NCBI GenBank assembly: GCA_012064415.1 | Contig: SSNU01000060.1 | Location: 544,824 to 608,823, forward strand | Reading direction: 5' to 3' | DNA: 64,000 nt | Source of the DNA: Gyrodactylus bullatarudis | Taxonomy: Eukaryota > Platyhelminthes > Monogenea > Gyrodactylidea > Gyrodactylidae | Part shown: in pieces, positions 22,101-37,100 of the stretch | Layout: every line of letters begins with the position of its first letter | Position numbering within the stretch: position 1 is the first letter of the stretch | The notes under the pieces: model-generated | Database searches by the model: none | Seen by the model: the letters and a program-made list of their open reading frames with translations, nothing else | Told to the model about the DNA's origin: nothing | Position numbers and translations under genes: made by a program

Positions 22101-25100
22101 TTGTTTCAGCTTTGAATTGTGGAGGGTGTCGGTAAGGACACTCTGATCATAATCAGCTACTTTTGTCTCTTAACAAAGCGATCAATTGTTTGTTGCCCAC
22201 CGTTTCAACGTCGTTTTCTTTTTGCTTTTTCAAATTATTTTCTGACTATGAATTTTGAAATTAAACCACATTCGGAATTTTGGATAATTCATTAAAAAAC
22301 GTATTATAGAGCTTTTCAATTGAATTTCCTTATTCTTTTTTTTATCACTGAAAGAAGAGGGATACCAACCTGATTCTTTAATAACCGTCCAGATTTTACA
22401 TTTATCTATCTACAATTATTTTGTTCTACGTGTTGAGATAATATATCCCACAGGTTCGGTTATGGACTCTTGCTTACTAGACTTGAACGAAATTTTCTAA
22501 ATACCGAAATCGATATGATAAAATTAATCTCCAAGTATTTTAACATCATCCCAACAAATTTCAAATCAAAATATCATAAATTCCCATCTTCATATTAACT
22601 AGCTTTAGTTTATTTTTAAATTATCTAACTTCACAAATGGAAAAATATAATTTAGTACATGAAAAGTTAAAATTTTATTTTTCATAAGATTTAATATTTG
22701 ACGAGGATTATAATTTTACTTTTCTATCTCAGCTTAACCCTTAAAGTCCCAGAGAATTGTCTTTTACTTACGACTTGCACTCAATCTTTTGTCTATGCTT
22801 TGTGAATCTACATTTCTGGTCATAAGCTGCCTTATTTCTTGGAAAATGTTTGCTTCTTGCTGACCGCTAGTCATGCTGGTTTTTAGAACGACGAGTTTAA
22901 GGTGAATATAAGCTTTTATTTTCGTCGGTTCTCATCAGACCTCACACCGACACGTAATATTTATACATAATTATCAATGAATAAAATACACTGCTCAATT
23001 CTGACCAATCGCTTTCATTCAACTTCGATTTGCCAATGGGATTGAAATGTGTTCCTCATGTATTCGGCTTGAAGTAATCATGTATGGTCTTGTTTCTACA
23101 TTTGTTTAAACGTGATTAATTTTAGTTCGATCAAAAATTGGGTAATTTTTTGATTCAAAAGTTGACATTGTTTGAAGGTTTAGTAGATAGAGCTCATATA
23201 TAGCGATTTCATATTTGTTTTCTACAGGCATGATTACTGTACAAAAGCTATCTTACTTTTTATTTATCGCTTAGGAAAATAGGTTTTCAAAAAAACGTTT
23301 ATGAAATTAATTAATTGTTTGACGAATGATAGAACTAAGATATTTGCGTATTCAAGGAGATTAATAGATTCCCTATCGAATGATCGGTGAAGCAGAAGTA
23401 TATTTCGAGGCTTAAAGGATTAACAATGAGTTTCCAAAATGATAGAAATAACCCAGAGGGTTGATCATAATCACAGAAGTGGAGATAATTTAAAAAAGTA
23501 AAAGCAAAAATCAAAAAGAGTAAAAAGGTCGAAATTTTTTTCACTATCTGTGCATTGGAAGCTTAGCCCTTAACCCTCGCATGAGAAGTAAAAATACTTA
23601 CAAGTATCATAAGCATGGGTCTTTTAGTCCCAGTCAATTGAATATAAGCAAATGTATTTATTGTTCTTCACAGCTATTGCATATAACAACATAATGATTT
23701 TTACATATGTTTTTGTTGCATTTATAACATATCTTTTTAGTTTTTCTGTCTTTCACCCATGTACAAATATAGCAACGGTCTCTTTTATTTGGCGTTTTCT
23801 TTGCGATTTTATTAGGTGTTTCTAAAGGTTCTGGATCAGTATTGACCTGCATCATTTGTCGACTCAATGATTTCAAGTACTGGCGCCGAGAATACTTCTG
23901 TGTTTGTAGAAATTCGGGCTATTTCAAACAATACAGTACATACGCATTGTAAGCAGCCACATCGATAAGATTTTCAAAAATGGTCAGGGGCCAACGTCTT
24001 GTTGATCTTCTACATGAATAGTTTCCAACGAGCTGGTTCAATGTATCGACACCTCCCTTAGTTTTGTTATAATACTCAATAACTTCAGGTTTTGATCCCA
24101 CATTTTCTTGAGTTTGATGAAGCGTCGACAACAAAACAACAGGGCGATTTTTATTTTGTCCGAATTTCAGAAGTAGAATTTCTTCACTAAAAAGATATTC
24201 GATCTGTCCCTCAGAAATTTTTGTGTTTTGAAAGGAAGCTGGTAGAAAGGTCCTATTCTTACGGCACGTCCCAACAAGAGCTGTTTTTTGCGATGATAAA
24301 TATTTTGCCAATTCATATGTGGTAAAGAAATTATCGCAAGTTACAGTTCTTCCAGCTCTTGTGAAAGGCTCCATTAGCTGTTTTACTACTCTCTGTCCAA
24401 ACGTATTGGTCGAAGCTTATCTCTATCTTGAGTTTTCAGTCTAGTTTTATCATCGAAATGTATGAATTGTTTGATGACACAAAATCGAGAGTACGTCATG
24501 CAACTTTGAACCAAGTTATTACTCCTTAATTCTTGAATTTCCATGTTTCTTTTGCTTTGAAACACCGAAAAAAAGAAGTATCCCTATCCATTTACGTATT
24601 TCATCTGCACTGATTTTAGAACTAGCAGAATTCATATGCTCCATGTACTTGTTGGAGTAACGAGTTATGTCGCCAATCATGTCGTGATCAATAAAAAGAC
24701 TGAAAAAATCCTCATTGTCTACTGCTCTTCTTGAAACTTTAGTCAGTCCTGGAGTCTGAGTGAAAATGTTTCTTGCTGGTGTCCTAATCACATTTTGTCT
24801 TTGACTTCGATATTGAATTGTACCACAGCGAGATATATTCATTGAATTTATTGGTTGATCTGTTTCTGGGAATTTTTCTTTTTCCTTATCAACCAAAATA
24901 TCGTCCTCAATTTCACTACCAGTACTATCATTGTCAGGATTGAGCGGAGCTAACTCTTGAATTATTGCGTCTTGAAACAAGTCCATCTTTTCATGAAAGC
25001 AATGAAATAATGAAAACAAGATAAAGCATCTCAACTTCATGTCATAAAGCTAAAACTCATTGGTCAATTTTTCTTCTAGACCCAGCCTTCTGGAACTTGT

Positions 25101-28100
25101 TTGGCATATTTCCCAAGCTTCTGGTTGAAAGAGGATTGTTATTTCGAGTAAAATTAAATTGGGATTGCATTTATGAGATATGGAATGAGGATTAAACGAA
25201 AAAAAAACTTAATTAGCTCTTAGCTTAAGATTTCAAAATTTTACTGGGTCTGATAGACCCACATTTCCAATGCGAGGGTTAAAGTCCCACAGTGATAGTT
25301 CTATCACACGTCATTTTAGTAACTCATTATTATTCGTTCCAACCTCAGATAATACTTCACTTACCATCCATTCGATAGGAAATTTATTAATCTCTTAGGA
25401 TACGCAAAGATCTTGGCTCTATCATTCGTGAAAATCACGCTATACTAATTTAAAGAAAGTTAATTTTTTTCGAAAAATTAATTTTTATTTAAAACGTTTT
25501 TTTGAAAACCTATTTTCCGGAGTCATAGATAAAAAGTAAGATAACTTTTATCGAGTATTCATACCTGTAGAATTCAAATATGCAATCACCTGAACTCTAT
25601 CTGCTAGAGCTACAAAGATAACCTGTTTTCGGATCAAAAAATGAATCATTTTTTGCTCGATAACTCTTGAACCAAAAATAATCGTAATCAGCGTATTCAC
25701 AAACCATAATATAGACAAAAGATTGAATGCGAGTCATGAAAAAAAATTCTCTGGGACTTTAAGGGATAATTTCATAAGTTACTTGTTCTCTTTCACAAGA
25801 AAATTTCCTTTTTTTTCTTTCGTCTCAACATTGAAAATTGAATCTCAGAGTATTTTCAACCTTGATTCATTATTAAACATATCATCTTAAATGCATTTTT
25901 TCTTCAGATTCAATCAGATAACACATTGATCATAAATTCATAAAAATATAGGTAATTTAAGCTTTTTATTATTTTTTTTTTGTTCTTTGTTTCAACTAGA
26001 AATCAATATTTTCCTATCAGTTAACAAAATTGGACTATAAACTTACGTTGAAATTTTTATTTTTTCAATATCAATAAAATATAAAAAGTGTTTTTCAACT
26101 TTTAAAAATAAACAAAATCAATTCTAATCCCATCATTTATGGATCAAGCAGCTGTTCTTTTGCATAAAAATGTATAGAAACACAGATTTGTGGGCGAAGG
26201 AAAAGTTCTTCATCAATCGTTATTAATCAAATCTGTGTGTTTAAAAGGCCTACTCTTATAAAGTTAATTCGACCTAGCATACGGGAGCTTTTTCACCTTT
26301 CTCAACTCTTGTGATACTTCTTTCAATATATAAACGAGTGTTTTCGAATTTTTTTCAAAACCGATTCAGAAAGCACACTTATACCAAATGCCCTCACATT
26401 TCATTTGGGGTAACCCCTTAAGAAAAAAGATATGCCGCACGAGGGTCAAGAAAAAATATTTTGGCGCGAATTTTTTCTTTTATTTCAACTTTGAGTAGAA
26501 TTTTTGTAGGTTACTATGTGTGAGAGAAATCAAACTTTATTTTCCAGGATTACCCATAGACAAGAAGAATAAAAATAGTTGGCGATATTCTGGGAAAAAC
26601 TCCATTATCGTGCTTGAGTCTACTTCCTATTTTTCGATCATTTTAACTGCTTTAAAACTAATAAATTATGATGAACCGAGATCAGTTCAAATTGACAGTT
26701 CTTACAAGAATTGAATAGTGACAATTGGTTTCTATTCCAATCAATATCTATAAAAATGAATATTAGTTGATTCAGTTATTCAAAGTGTTGTATGATTTCT
26801 ATTTTGGAATAAAAAATGATTCAAAAATTTCTCATTCCATCGATTATAGGATATCCAGATGCTTGTTTAGCTATCCACATTCTTTTTTCATTTCTGATCT
26901 TAATTTTATTGCTTAAAAAATCGGATTTTCACCTACCTGCGATTAAGATAGGTTTTATAATCAGTTGCAGAACCTATATCTTTCTCAATAAATTATTCAC
27001 ATCCTATAATATTTTTTTATTAATTGATTTAACTTGTCGGAATATTGGAAAAATCTGATTTAAAGTCAACCACTTACAAGATAAATAAATATAACCTGTA
27101 TAATTCAGAAATATGTAAGAAGATATTTAAAACCAAATGTACACTTCTTTAAGAATCATCAGTGGGCTCTCTTTAAAAATTGATATAAGCTAAAGGTTGG
27201 ATGAAAAGTAATAATTTACGATGTTCAAAAAAAATAGTAAAAGTTAAAGGATATAAGAGGCATGTTGGAAAATAATGTGAGCTGAAAAAACACCAAAAAC
27301 TCTTCAATAGGGAAAAGAAAAAGGTAAAAAAGCCTACATAGGCCACTATAGTTAAAAGTTAAACCTGTATCAATTAGAAACTTATTGGTAGGAAATATAT
27401 ATGCACAATGATGAATTTGTTTTGAAAAAAATATAATGAACCTACATCCAAAATGAAATATACAGGTGAAGGACCAGTTTTCTTTCCCATTCTGCTCTAA
27501 CTATCACTTACGCCTTGGTTATATACCTAAATCAGCTTTATTTCGAACCAATAAGAGGGTGAGAAACTGTCAACCAATGAAATCCAAGTACACCAAATTT
27601 GTGAATTTCGTGGTACACATTATGAATAATTACCATAACCCTGACAAATTGATCTGAAGTTAATTAATTTTTAGATATTTATCATTAGAATTAAATAATT
27701 TCTAGATTAAGATGTTAAAAAATTTTTTACGTAGCTTCTACGAGGAGTTTGTTTTTAGGTCATGTTAGCGTAATGATTTTAGTATCATTAGATAGAGCAC
27801 AAAAAATTACATCGGTAGTCATCACGATTGAATTTTTTTAAATTGAACTAAGGGAATTTTAAAAATTCCATCATTGGAAATTAATTTCAAAATCACGTTT
27901 CGAATCATCTTACCACGCCACAATGACTCACATGGAAAGCGCAACGAAAGAGGTGGGAAGGTGTACTAAATGCCAAAAAGATTGTGTAATTCTTGTACCA
28001 TAGCTATAGTTTATTGAGACCCCTCTTTTATTATTCACACTAAGGAATTTCTATGCATAGAATAACAAATTTTTGGGCTCTTAAAACTAAAGAAGAATCA

Positions 28101-31100
28101 ATATCCTCAACCTTCTTGTGAAAATTATCAATGAAGTTTTTTAGAAATTGTTTCATTTTCAATCTCGAATTTTCAAGTAGCTTGACACCAATTTCTTCAA
28201 CTTTTCTAGAAGAGTTTTTCTTCCTGGTTTCGAATGCAATTAGCTTAAATATAAAAAATTTAACGAATTACTTTAGTGTTTTTGAACAGTGTCAAATTAC
28301 GTTTAAGAATCTGGTATATGGGATTCTGTTTCTCGATCAAAATAACAGGTCTTGAACATAAATTTCTGTGTTCGAACATGATTTGTAAAGTTTTTGCATA
28401 CGATTGCTGAGGATTTTTCACATGAAAGAAATTTGTGAAATGCATTTTCTTATTTGAGAAGTAAATTTGTTTTTGAAAATTCCCATTGAGATTGGAAATA
28501 AAAATTGATTTTAGAAAATATGATTTGTCAATATAATTTTTTTCAGAAATAATAAAAACTTGGTTTTCCTGCACATCAATGTTCATAATAGCCGAAATCT
28601 GTCTTGAATAATCTTGTATAATTTGATTCTGAAAAGATTAATATCTATGCTTACATTGTATTGGTTGATTTCAAGCTCATTGATAAACTTGGTGATGTAG
28701 TTTTGAGATCCTACAACTCCATCAATATTACAAGTCTCTGCTGCCGTCTTAATTGTGGCTTTTATATCAGCTCGTGAAATAAGACATCCTTCTTCCATCA
28801 TCTTTCTTAAATTTATTGTGATTAAATTCCTTTGCCTAGCATATCTGTCTTGATTATCGTAATTCATATTGGTCACAATCTTGTTTTTTCTGAAATCCAA
28901 CGCTCCAATGCTTATTCCTTTCTTTTTAGCAAAGGATCCATAGCCCAGTAATGAGTTTTCAAATTCAGATATAATCTGATATTTCTCTTTATTAGTATAG
29001 AGCTTCATGTTTATTTTTACGAATGAGTATTCAAGTAGAGTCAGATAAATATGATATAGAAGACTAGGATCAAAATTGAAATGGACCAATCGTTGAATAC
29101 CATTCGCATATGAGGTCGAACAAATCATTGATATAATCATTTGTTATTCTATGCATAGAAATTCCTTAGTGTGAATATATACTAATATATACTTGACGAT
29201 TTGAAATTCGTCTTTGAGGTGAAAAACTCCTTAGATATAATCAAAATTAACCATAACTTCTGTCTTCTTAAAGATTCACTCGAGACCATGGGGCTCTATA
29301 TAAATAGAGATAAATGCAAAATAATGCTCCCATCGGGCCTCCCTTCAACCCTCATGGAATCTCTTCTACTTCCTGGAGAAATTGTCTCCTTCACTTCAGA
29401 TCTAGGTTTTGGTATAAATTACAAATTTAAAATAGATCCTTACTCAAACATAGCAAAAATTAACTTCACGATCATGGCAATCCTTAAATTATCAAAATCA
29501 GTTCACCTTAGAATTAAGGCCTATAAGTCATTAGTGCTCACACACTTTGACTATATTTCCCCTTTGCTAATAAACTTGACTAAGGACCAAGCTAGAAATA
29601 TTGAAAGAATCCAAAGTAGATTCCTCTACTCACTTTTTCCTGAACTCAACTCATATAACGCTCGCATTTCAGCGTCCGGTCTTAGTCCCTTATGGGTCCG
29701 CCGCTACGCCTTCATAATTAAAAAATTTACTGAATCTTCTATCAAAATTGAAAGGTCATATAATTTAAGAAATATTTCTTACGAGAATAGTTACCTACTC
29801 TCGATCTTTAATGTACTTAACGAGAAATACGACCTATTAAACTGCAACAACCTATATTCTATCAAAACTATAATTAAACATATCCGCTCAAAAATTGATT
29901 ACACAAATTCCTTACTTTATCCTGATCTGCATTAATTAGAGAAAACCAGGTGATTTACGATTTAATTTTCAGACATTCATCATTGTCAACCATTACTCAA
30001 CTTCAATCTGAAAATCTCTTTCATTTATTGTGCTCCATATATATTTTGATAAACAATTCAAGATTCAATATCTCATTTCTATGTTCCTATTTTTATAAAT
30101 TGTAAATATTTTCTTTTTCTATACGATCAATACAGATTTTATTTCTACCAAAAAAAAAGTATTGATATTCAGGATCAACATTAGACGAAGATTTCGAATT
30201 TGGCCGTAGAATTTGAGATAAAATTACTCTTTCCAAGAAAAAGTTCAATCTCAATATTTGGGATCATTTTCCCTCGTGAAAATCGAAAAACTCAAATGGT
30301 TCGATTTCCCACCGTATTGACGAATTTATGTGAATTCCTGCAGGCGAATTCGAAATCTGCGTCTAATTTTGATCATGAATATCAATATTTAAATGCTTCA
30401 AATCTTTGAAATCGATAAAAATTTTGGATTTGAAAGTTCAAAATGTGGAAATTTGAAAGATTTCCGAAATTCAAAAAACGGCTCAATTTTGGTCAGATTA
30501 AATTTTTTTCGGAAATTATTTTTGTATTCAAAACTAATCAGCTCATTTCATAGTGGAATCCAAAAAATAAATTTTTACCACTACGACGCTCTATCAAAGC
30601 TGAGGGAAAATTTTTTCCTGACTTTCTGGATAAAAATGTTGAGTTTTTTGTAAAAATAGTAAATTCATGTCAATTAGGTTTATATGGAAAATCCAATGAA
30701 AAAATTATTTGTATAGCAAAAGATAATGGAAATAGAATTCAAATAAATCATTCCTTTCTAAATTATATAATAAAGATTAATTTTCCAAACAGTAATACTG
30801 TTTCATCTACTTCCTACTATCTAGTACTGTACCAATGGATTGAGCTCAAATTTTATCGATTTCGAAGCAATTAAATGCTGATATCTCGGATCAAATACGC
30901 ATTCGACCAGAGAAGTTTAATAAAAATTTTGTGCTCATGAGATGGAAAAGTTGAAACTAATGGTATGAACTGAATGTAACATTCATTTACTGCGCGTTTT
31001 CGGAGAGATAAAGAAACGATTAAAAAGTAAAATTAGAAATATTTTTGTTTCAAAACTATTTAATAACCAATGGTAAATTAATTAGGGTAGGAAGTTATTG

Positions 31101-34100
31101 ACTAAATAAATTGTGTTAAACTGATAGATTCACGGTATATTTCAGTCCTCTAGTTCGGGTTGTGAATAAAGTGTTATTTCTAGGGCCTCAAGTTTCAGAA
31201 CGCTAAAATTATTTTTCAAGACCTTAAAATGATTTTTCTCATTGTTAGGCCTTAAAATAAGACTTATCAAAATTTCGCATACAATAAACTACTAATAAGT
31301 AACAAAATTTATTAATTATTTTTTATTAGGATATAGCATAATATTTTAGTCTTCTTTAAAATTCTTCTCGGTGCAATTATTCATTTTGACAGAACTATTC
31401 TTGGTCTTCTCATGTTGAATACAGTTTGAAAATACAGAAAACAACAAAAAATTGGTCAATATCATATATACTAGCTGATGGATGTATAATATAAATTGTA
31501 TATGGTGTGTAATGTACATGTTGTAGCTAATTCGTACTGAACTGCTAATTCGTACTTGAGTATCCTATCCCTGCTAATTCTTACTGAAAGGGCAGAGGGG
31601 AATACATCCCATAGACCAAATGTATGCTAAATAATTTTATAAATTTCTCTGCTAATTCGTACTGAAAAGACTGAGACACCTTTTTAGAATGCTATGAGAG
31701 GGTATCTGTATGATATGAAAGAATCAAGTAATAATTTTAAATAAAAAATTTCGTTTACTAAGAAACATTGTTTATTTAAAAAATTTATTAAATTATGATA
31801 CAACAGACCCAGTCATTTTCTATTTTTAGACGATTTTAGTGATCTTGATACAAGCTTTTTGGTTTTACCAGAAGAAGATATGTCTGAAAGGTTGAAGCAA
31901 ATGTCTGAATTGAAGAAGAATATTTTATTTTCTACAACAAAATGTGCTCAGAAAATGCTCGCTGATAAAGCTCCAGTAATTCCAGAAGTAGGAGATAACG
32001 TCGTTATTCCAATTCCTGAGATTGATAGGTCAAAGGTAGATGATCTTTGTCTTCTAGGTATCATAAGAGAAGTTGACGACGGAAAATGTAAGGTGGAAAC
32101 AGAAAACGGAATTTTGAAAGGTCGTCTGAATTCTGGCCAATTTAAAATCATCGACCAAAAAGTTCTTGATCCACAGCCGATGGCTTAAGACGAAGAGCTC
32201 AGTATCCGAGCTGCAAGTGCGAAGCAATCGAGATCCGGAGGTCAAGGTTTCACAAAATGTAACTGCATCCTATCCTGCTCATCGAACAAGTGTAAATGTC
32301 GGAAATTGAATTTACTTTGCAATTCAAAATGTCATCCAGGCAGAAATTGCAACAACAAAAACCTATGATTCACAGTTTTTAATTAAAAATTATAATTCTT
32401 TAATCGCACTTGTTAAATAAGATAATAAAAGCATTTTAAAAAGGTGTCTCAGTCTTTTCAGTACGAATTAGCAGAGCTATCCCTGCTAATTCATACTTAA
32501 GTACGAATTAACAGTTCAGTACGAATTAGCTACAACATACATACATATACAAAAGTATGCTTAAATCTACCAATGGGAATTAAGCACGCTGTTTTCTTTG
32601 TTTGACTTGATTGAATTCAGTCTCAAAAATTGATAACTGTGTTTTAAGACCTAAAAGTTTGGACCCTAAACATTTTAAGACCTTATCATGAAAATAAGAC
32701 CGATCTAAGACTTTATAACTTTGATCTGGATCACGAAAAATAATTTTTTTTACATTTTCTTAATCTTCGAAGACTTTTTGAGGCCCTAGTTATTTCAGAT
32801 TCAGAAAAATTAAAACTTTGATAAAAGTCAACTGGTAAGAGAATGTAGATTTTTCAAATTATCGATTTTTAGCCAAGGTGATATTCTGAATCAGAATTTC
32901 TGATCAAGCTTGATAAAAACCATTCTAATGATATATAGAGTAGAGATGTAACAAAATTTTCAACCTATTTTAAAAACCAACTCAAATGATAATACTATGA
33001 GTTCTTAACATTATCAAGATCAAGTATCAAAATGCTTGTCCGTGATAATATTCAAGTTTAATGATCAGACTTTTTTAAAAATGCCGCTAGATTTTCAATG
33101 AATTTTTACTACGTTTTCACTAAAATTTGAATATCTTTTTTGCTGATAAAGCTTCAAGGGGTTTTTCAATGAAAATAGCAATAGAATCATGTTAGGATCA
33201 TTTCTGTTAAATTTTGCTATTCCACTATGCATACAAGAGAATTTAGGGAAAATGGGAAATGCACGACTATACATGGGATTGCGAACGAATTTTCAGTTAA
33301 TTTAGATCTCACACATCATTGTTATCAAAATTGTATGTGGATATTTCTCGGAAAACTTTGATTTAAAAAAAGGTTACATCTCTAATATAGAGCGTGCGGT
33401 CGTACTGATATTTTAGATTGAGATACAAAAGAGGTGAAAATATTGTATTAACTTTAATGCAAGGAAAAATAAGATTCGATTTTTATTTACACGATTTTTC
33501 ACGTAGTAATCAAAGATTTCATTGACAAACAAGTTCGAAGAAATGGGATTTTGGCGCCAAATTGAAATTAGGCATTCAACTTTGTCCCATAGATTCTGGT
33601 AGGAGTTTAACAAATATTTGAGCTTTTAAAGCAACAGTCTTGGAAATTATTCCCAAATCTCAAGTACGAACATCCTAGAAAAACATATCCTCTTCAAAGT
33701 TGTTTGAAAATCCCAAGTAGAATCTAGAAATAATTGTATTGTATTCTGGTCTTCTTCAAGGAATATGATAATAAACTCTGTGATTATTTCTATAAATAGA
33801 AGAGAATATGATCGTAATTGGAACAGACAGAATTGTAAATTGTACAAGAAAAAAATACATTAGGAAGGATTTTTGGGGATTAGTTTCAGTGAAATGGAAA
33901 ATTTTGAGCAAATTATCCCTGAGATGAAGAAAGCTGTGTAATTTTTGATTTACCCTCTATAACTCGATAATACAAATTTTTTTCTCTCTCCGGATTCACG
34001 GAATAGTTGATAATAATAATATCTTTCTCATGCGTAATACCTGTCAAATGAAGTACATATTTCGCTAATTCATATTCAAGTTACTACATTGAATACTGAC

Positions 34101-37100
34101 CAATTTACCCTGTTCATCTCGTAATCTCAATATCAACTAGTTTTAGCTAGATTATTTCTGAATCTTATCCAAATTGATACAGGATAGCGGACAAAATAAA
34201 AATTTACACTTTTATTGAATTTGAATCAAAAAAGATTGTGCTAATTAGTTCAATCTTGGATATTTTGATTATTTTAGATTTTTAGAGTAAATATTTACAC
34301 TTAATTTGATCTAGTTGTCGCTTTGTATATTTCATTTGGGCGAAATAGAAATCTCTGCTTCACACAAGTTTTTCAATAGAGAATCCCATATAATTTATCA
34401 AGGAATTAAACTAATCCCAAGGTAAAATGTTATCACATGTTGCTTTTATTCAAATAAATTTCTTTCAGGATTTTAATATAGTTGCATTGATTAGACAAGG
34501 ATTTCTAACAATTTATATACTTTATGTAAGGATCGAGATATCGATTTCAATTTAGTCTATGCAGTGTTTTCTAAAATTGATAAAAATAAATATGTTTGTT
34601 GGAAAAGTTATTAGGAGACTTCAGAAACCATTTCGAGCAATCTTACGATATTTAGATAGACTATTTTTTAATAATGAAGAAATATCTAATAGGAATTAAA
34701 GAATTTCGTAAAACTGATGAAACCGCCTGTAATTTTGTTTAAATAATCTTTGAGCTATTTCTAAATCATTACACCATGTCTGGCTGAGTCAACTCTTTAA
34801 ATGATTCTTATATCATATAAACAAAATTTCGGAAATTTTCAAATTTTGAACGTTCTTAATACATTCTCTTGATTTATATTTTCATTAAAAATGTCTCAAT
34901 CTTTTACATTCAAAATCCAAGATATGAAAAACTAATTAAATAAAATATTTAAACTATTTATAACTGCATAAAATTAATAAAATCGAATATAATTAACAAA
35001 AATTAAAATAAAAAACGTTCAAAATTTGAAAATTTCAGAAATTTTGTTTATATGATACAAGAATCATTTAACCCTTTCGGTGCCGATGGAAATTTATGTC
35101 CATTTTCCAATTTTTTTGAACCTTCATAACTCTACCAGTTTGATAGGTTTCTGGATCAATTAAAGTTTAAATTGAAGCCCATAATTTGAGCTTGCATTAG
35201 TAATATTTTTGGCCAAATAACTTGGTATCTTCATAGCTAAATTTTGGTTTTTATAAAAATTGTGAAATGGTCTCGGCACCGAAAGGGTTAAAGAGTTGAC
35301 TCAGCCAGACATGGTGGAATGATTTAGAAATAGCTCAAAGAATATTTAAACAAAATTACAGGCGGTTTCATCAGTTTTACGAAATTTCATCCAAGTCTAC
35401 TGACTAATACCCAAAAAGATTTTGTTTTTCTATGAAGACAAAGAAAGATTAAGATATAAAAACTAATTAGAAGTAAGCTTACCTTTCAACATGTAAAAAC
35501 TATAAAAAATAAAGCCATCTGATTGGTCAGTCATTTTTTCAGTTCTGATCGAGATTACGGATCAAATCTAAAAAAATTATTTTCACAACAAACATGGGCA
35601 GGGTAATCTATCACTGGTTAAAATTTTATGAAAAAAAGTTGGGTAGTTTTGACGTCTATAGGCTCACAAAATTAACTTTTATTTTTTAATTAAATAAAAT
35701 AGATTGACCGTCACAGCAAAATACTACTCGTATTTATTTTTCCATCAAGAAGTTGTACCTCAATGAGAATGAGAATTGCTGATTTTTCAATGGTTAACGA
35801 ATTACATTAGATTCTTCTTCGAATATTATGCGCAGAAAGATTAAGTTCACCTTACCATAACAAAAGCTACATCCCCAATTTCGAAATACCTATATTCAGA
35901 ATTTTTCTACTTTGGGTTTTTCATGACTCAAATTTGACCTTTTGTTTTTCATGTGGTTAGTAGCGACGCTGATTACGATTCAAAAATGGGCCAAATGGGA
36001 ATTTGAAAAATGGCCATATTTCATAGATTTTTAACTTCATATCAATTAGCTTTAGTTAATAGTTAGTAATGATTCTATTGGGTCCTGATTATGATATACT
36101 GACTAGTTATAGGGAGGACGGTACGCGTCTATATCTGCAACCAGAAACTTAATTGAAACTTACTTATCTGATTTCTAACATCTAGGTGTAAGAAGTAATA
36201 AATGGCCACACTTTGTTCGTAGGTTTGAAGAATAAAAACATTGTAACTCATTTGGCGTGAAGATTGGTGAGAAATTAAAATTGAGTTTGTTATTTCTGGC
36301 AAATTTGCGAATTTTATAGGATTCGTTTCGATTTCCTGTCTTAACCCTAGTTCTGGAAATACAAAAAATTCCATTTATTGCAAATGGGGGTGTATATGTT
36401 ACAGTGAAAATGGGAAATCAGTGAAAACTTAGTGAAAATGGGAAATGAATTATATTTTTCCCATTTTCACTGGTTTTTCCCTGAAATCATATCAAGTGTA
36501 TTATCTATTCCAGATATATGCGTGAATGGTTTATTCGTGTCATACACTGTGTATTACACGTACAAGGGGGGATTTTATTTTATTTATCTCTTAAATATTT
36601 ATCTAACCAAAAAACACTTTTTTTGAAAATCAAAATGAGAAATTTTCAAGTTTTGATATAGACAAATCCCATTTTCCCGAAAATCATGAAAACTAACTTA
36701 ATTTCTTAGGAATTCCTTTCAATATGATATGTGAAAAGAGACTCAATTTTTAAAATGTAGCAAAAACTATTCAAAAATCTTAATTTTTTCCTCTCTCGTA
36801 GTTAAATTCGTTGAAAAAATCTTGGCGCGTGTTTTTAGAAATTTTCATTTTCAATCCGAGATTTTGTATCATAAATCAAATTCGAATCAGACGAGCTCAT
36901 TCATTTTCTCTTCCCTTTAATATAATCAATAGAGGGACAAATCCTTTTGATCTATCGCTGGAAATAAGAGCGTGCCATTTGAAAAATTATCTGTTTGATT
37001 TAAAAACAGGACAAGTATTTTGAAGAAAGATAGATTTCTCCTTCATTCTACCTCTGTATTTCTATTTCTATATTTTATTATCGATGCAATTGTTAGAGGA

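Noticed and set aside
26816..27058. Hydrophobic 80-codon frame as a membrane protein gene
   Set aside because: AT-rich DNA yields Phe/Ile/Leu-rich frames by chance, and there are no motifs, splice structure or regulatory signals.
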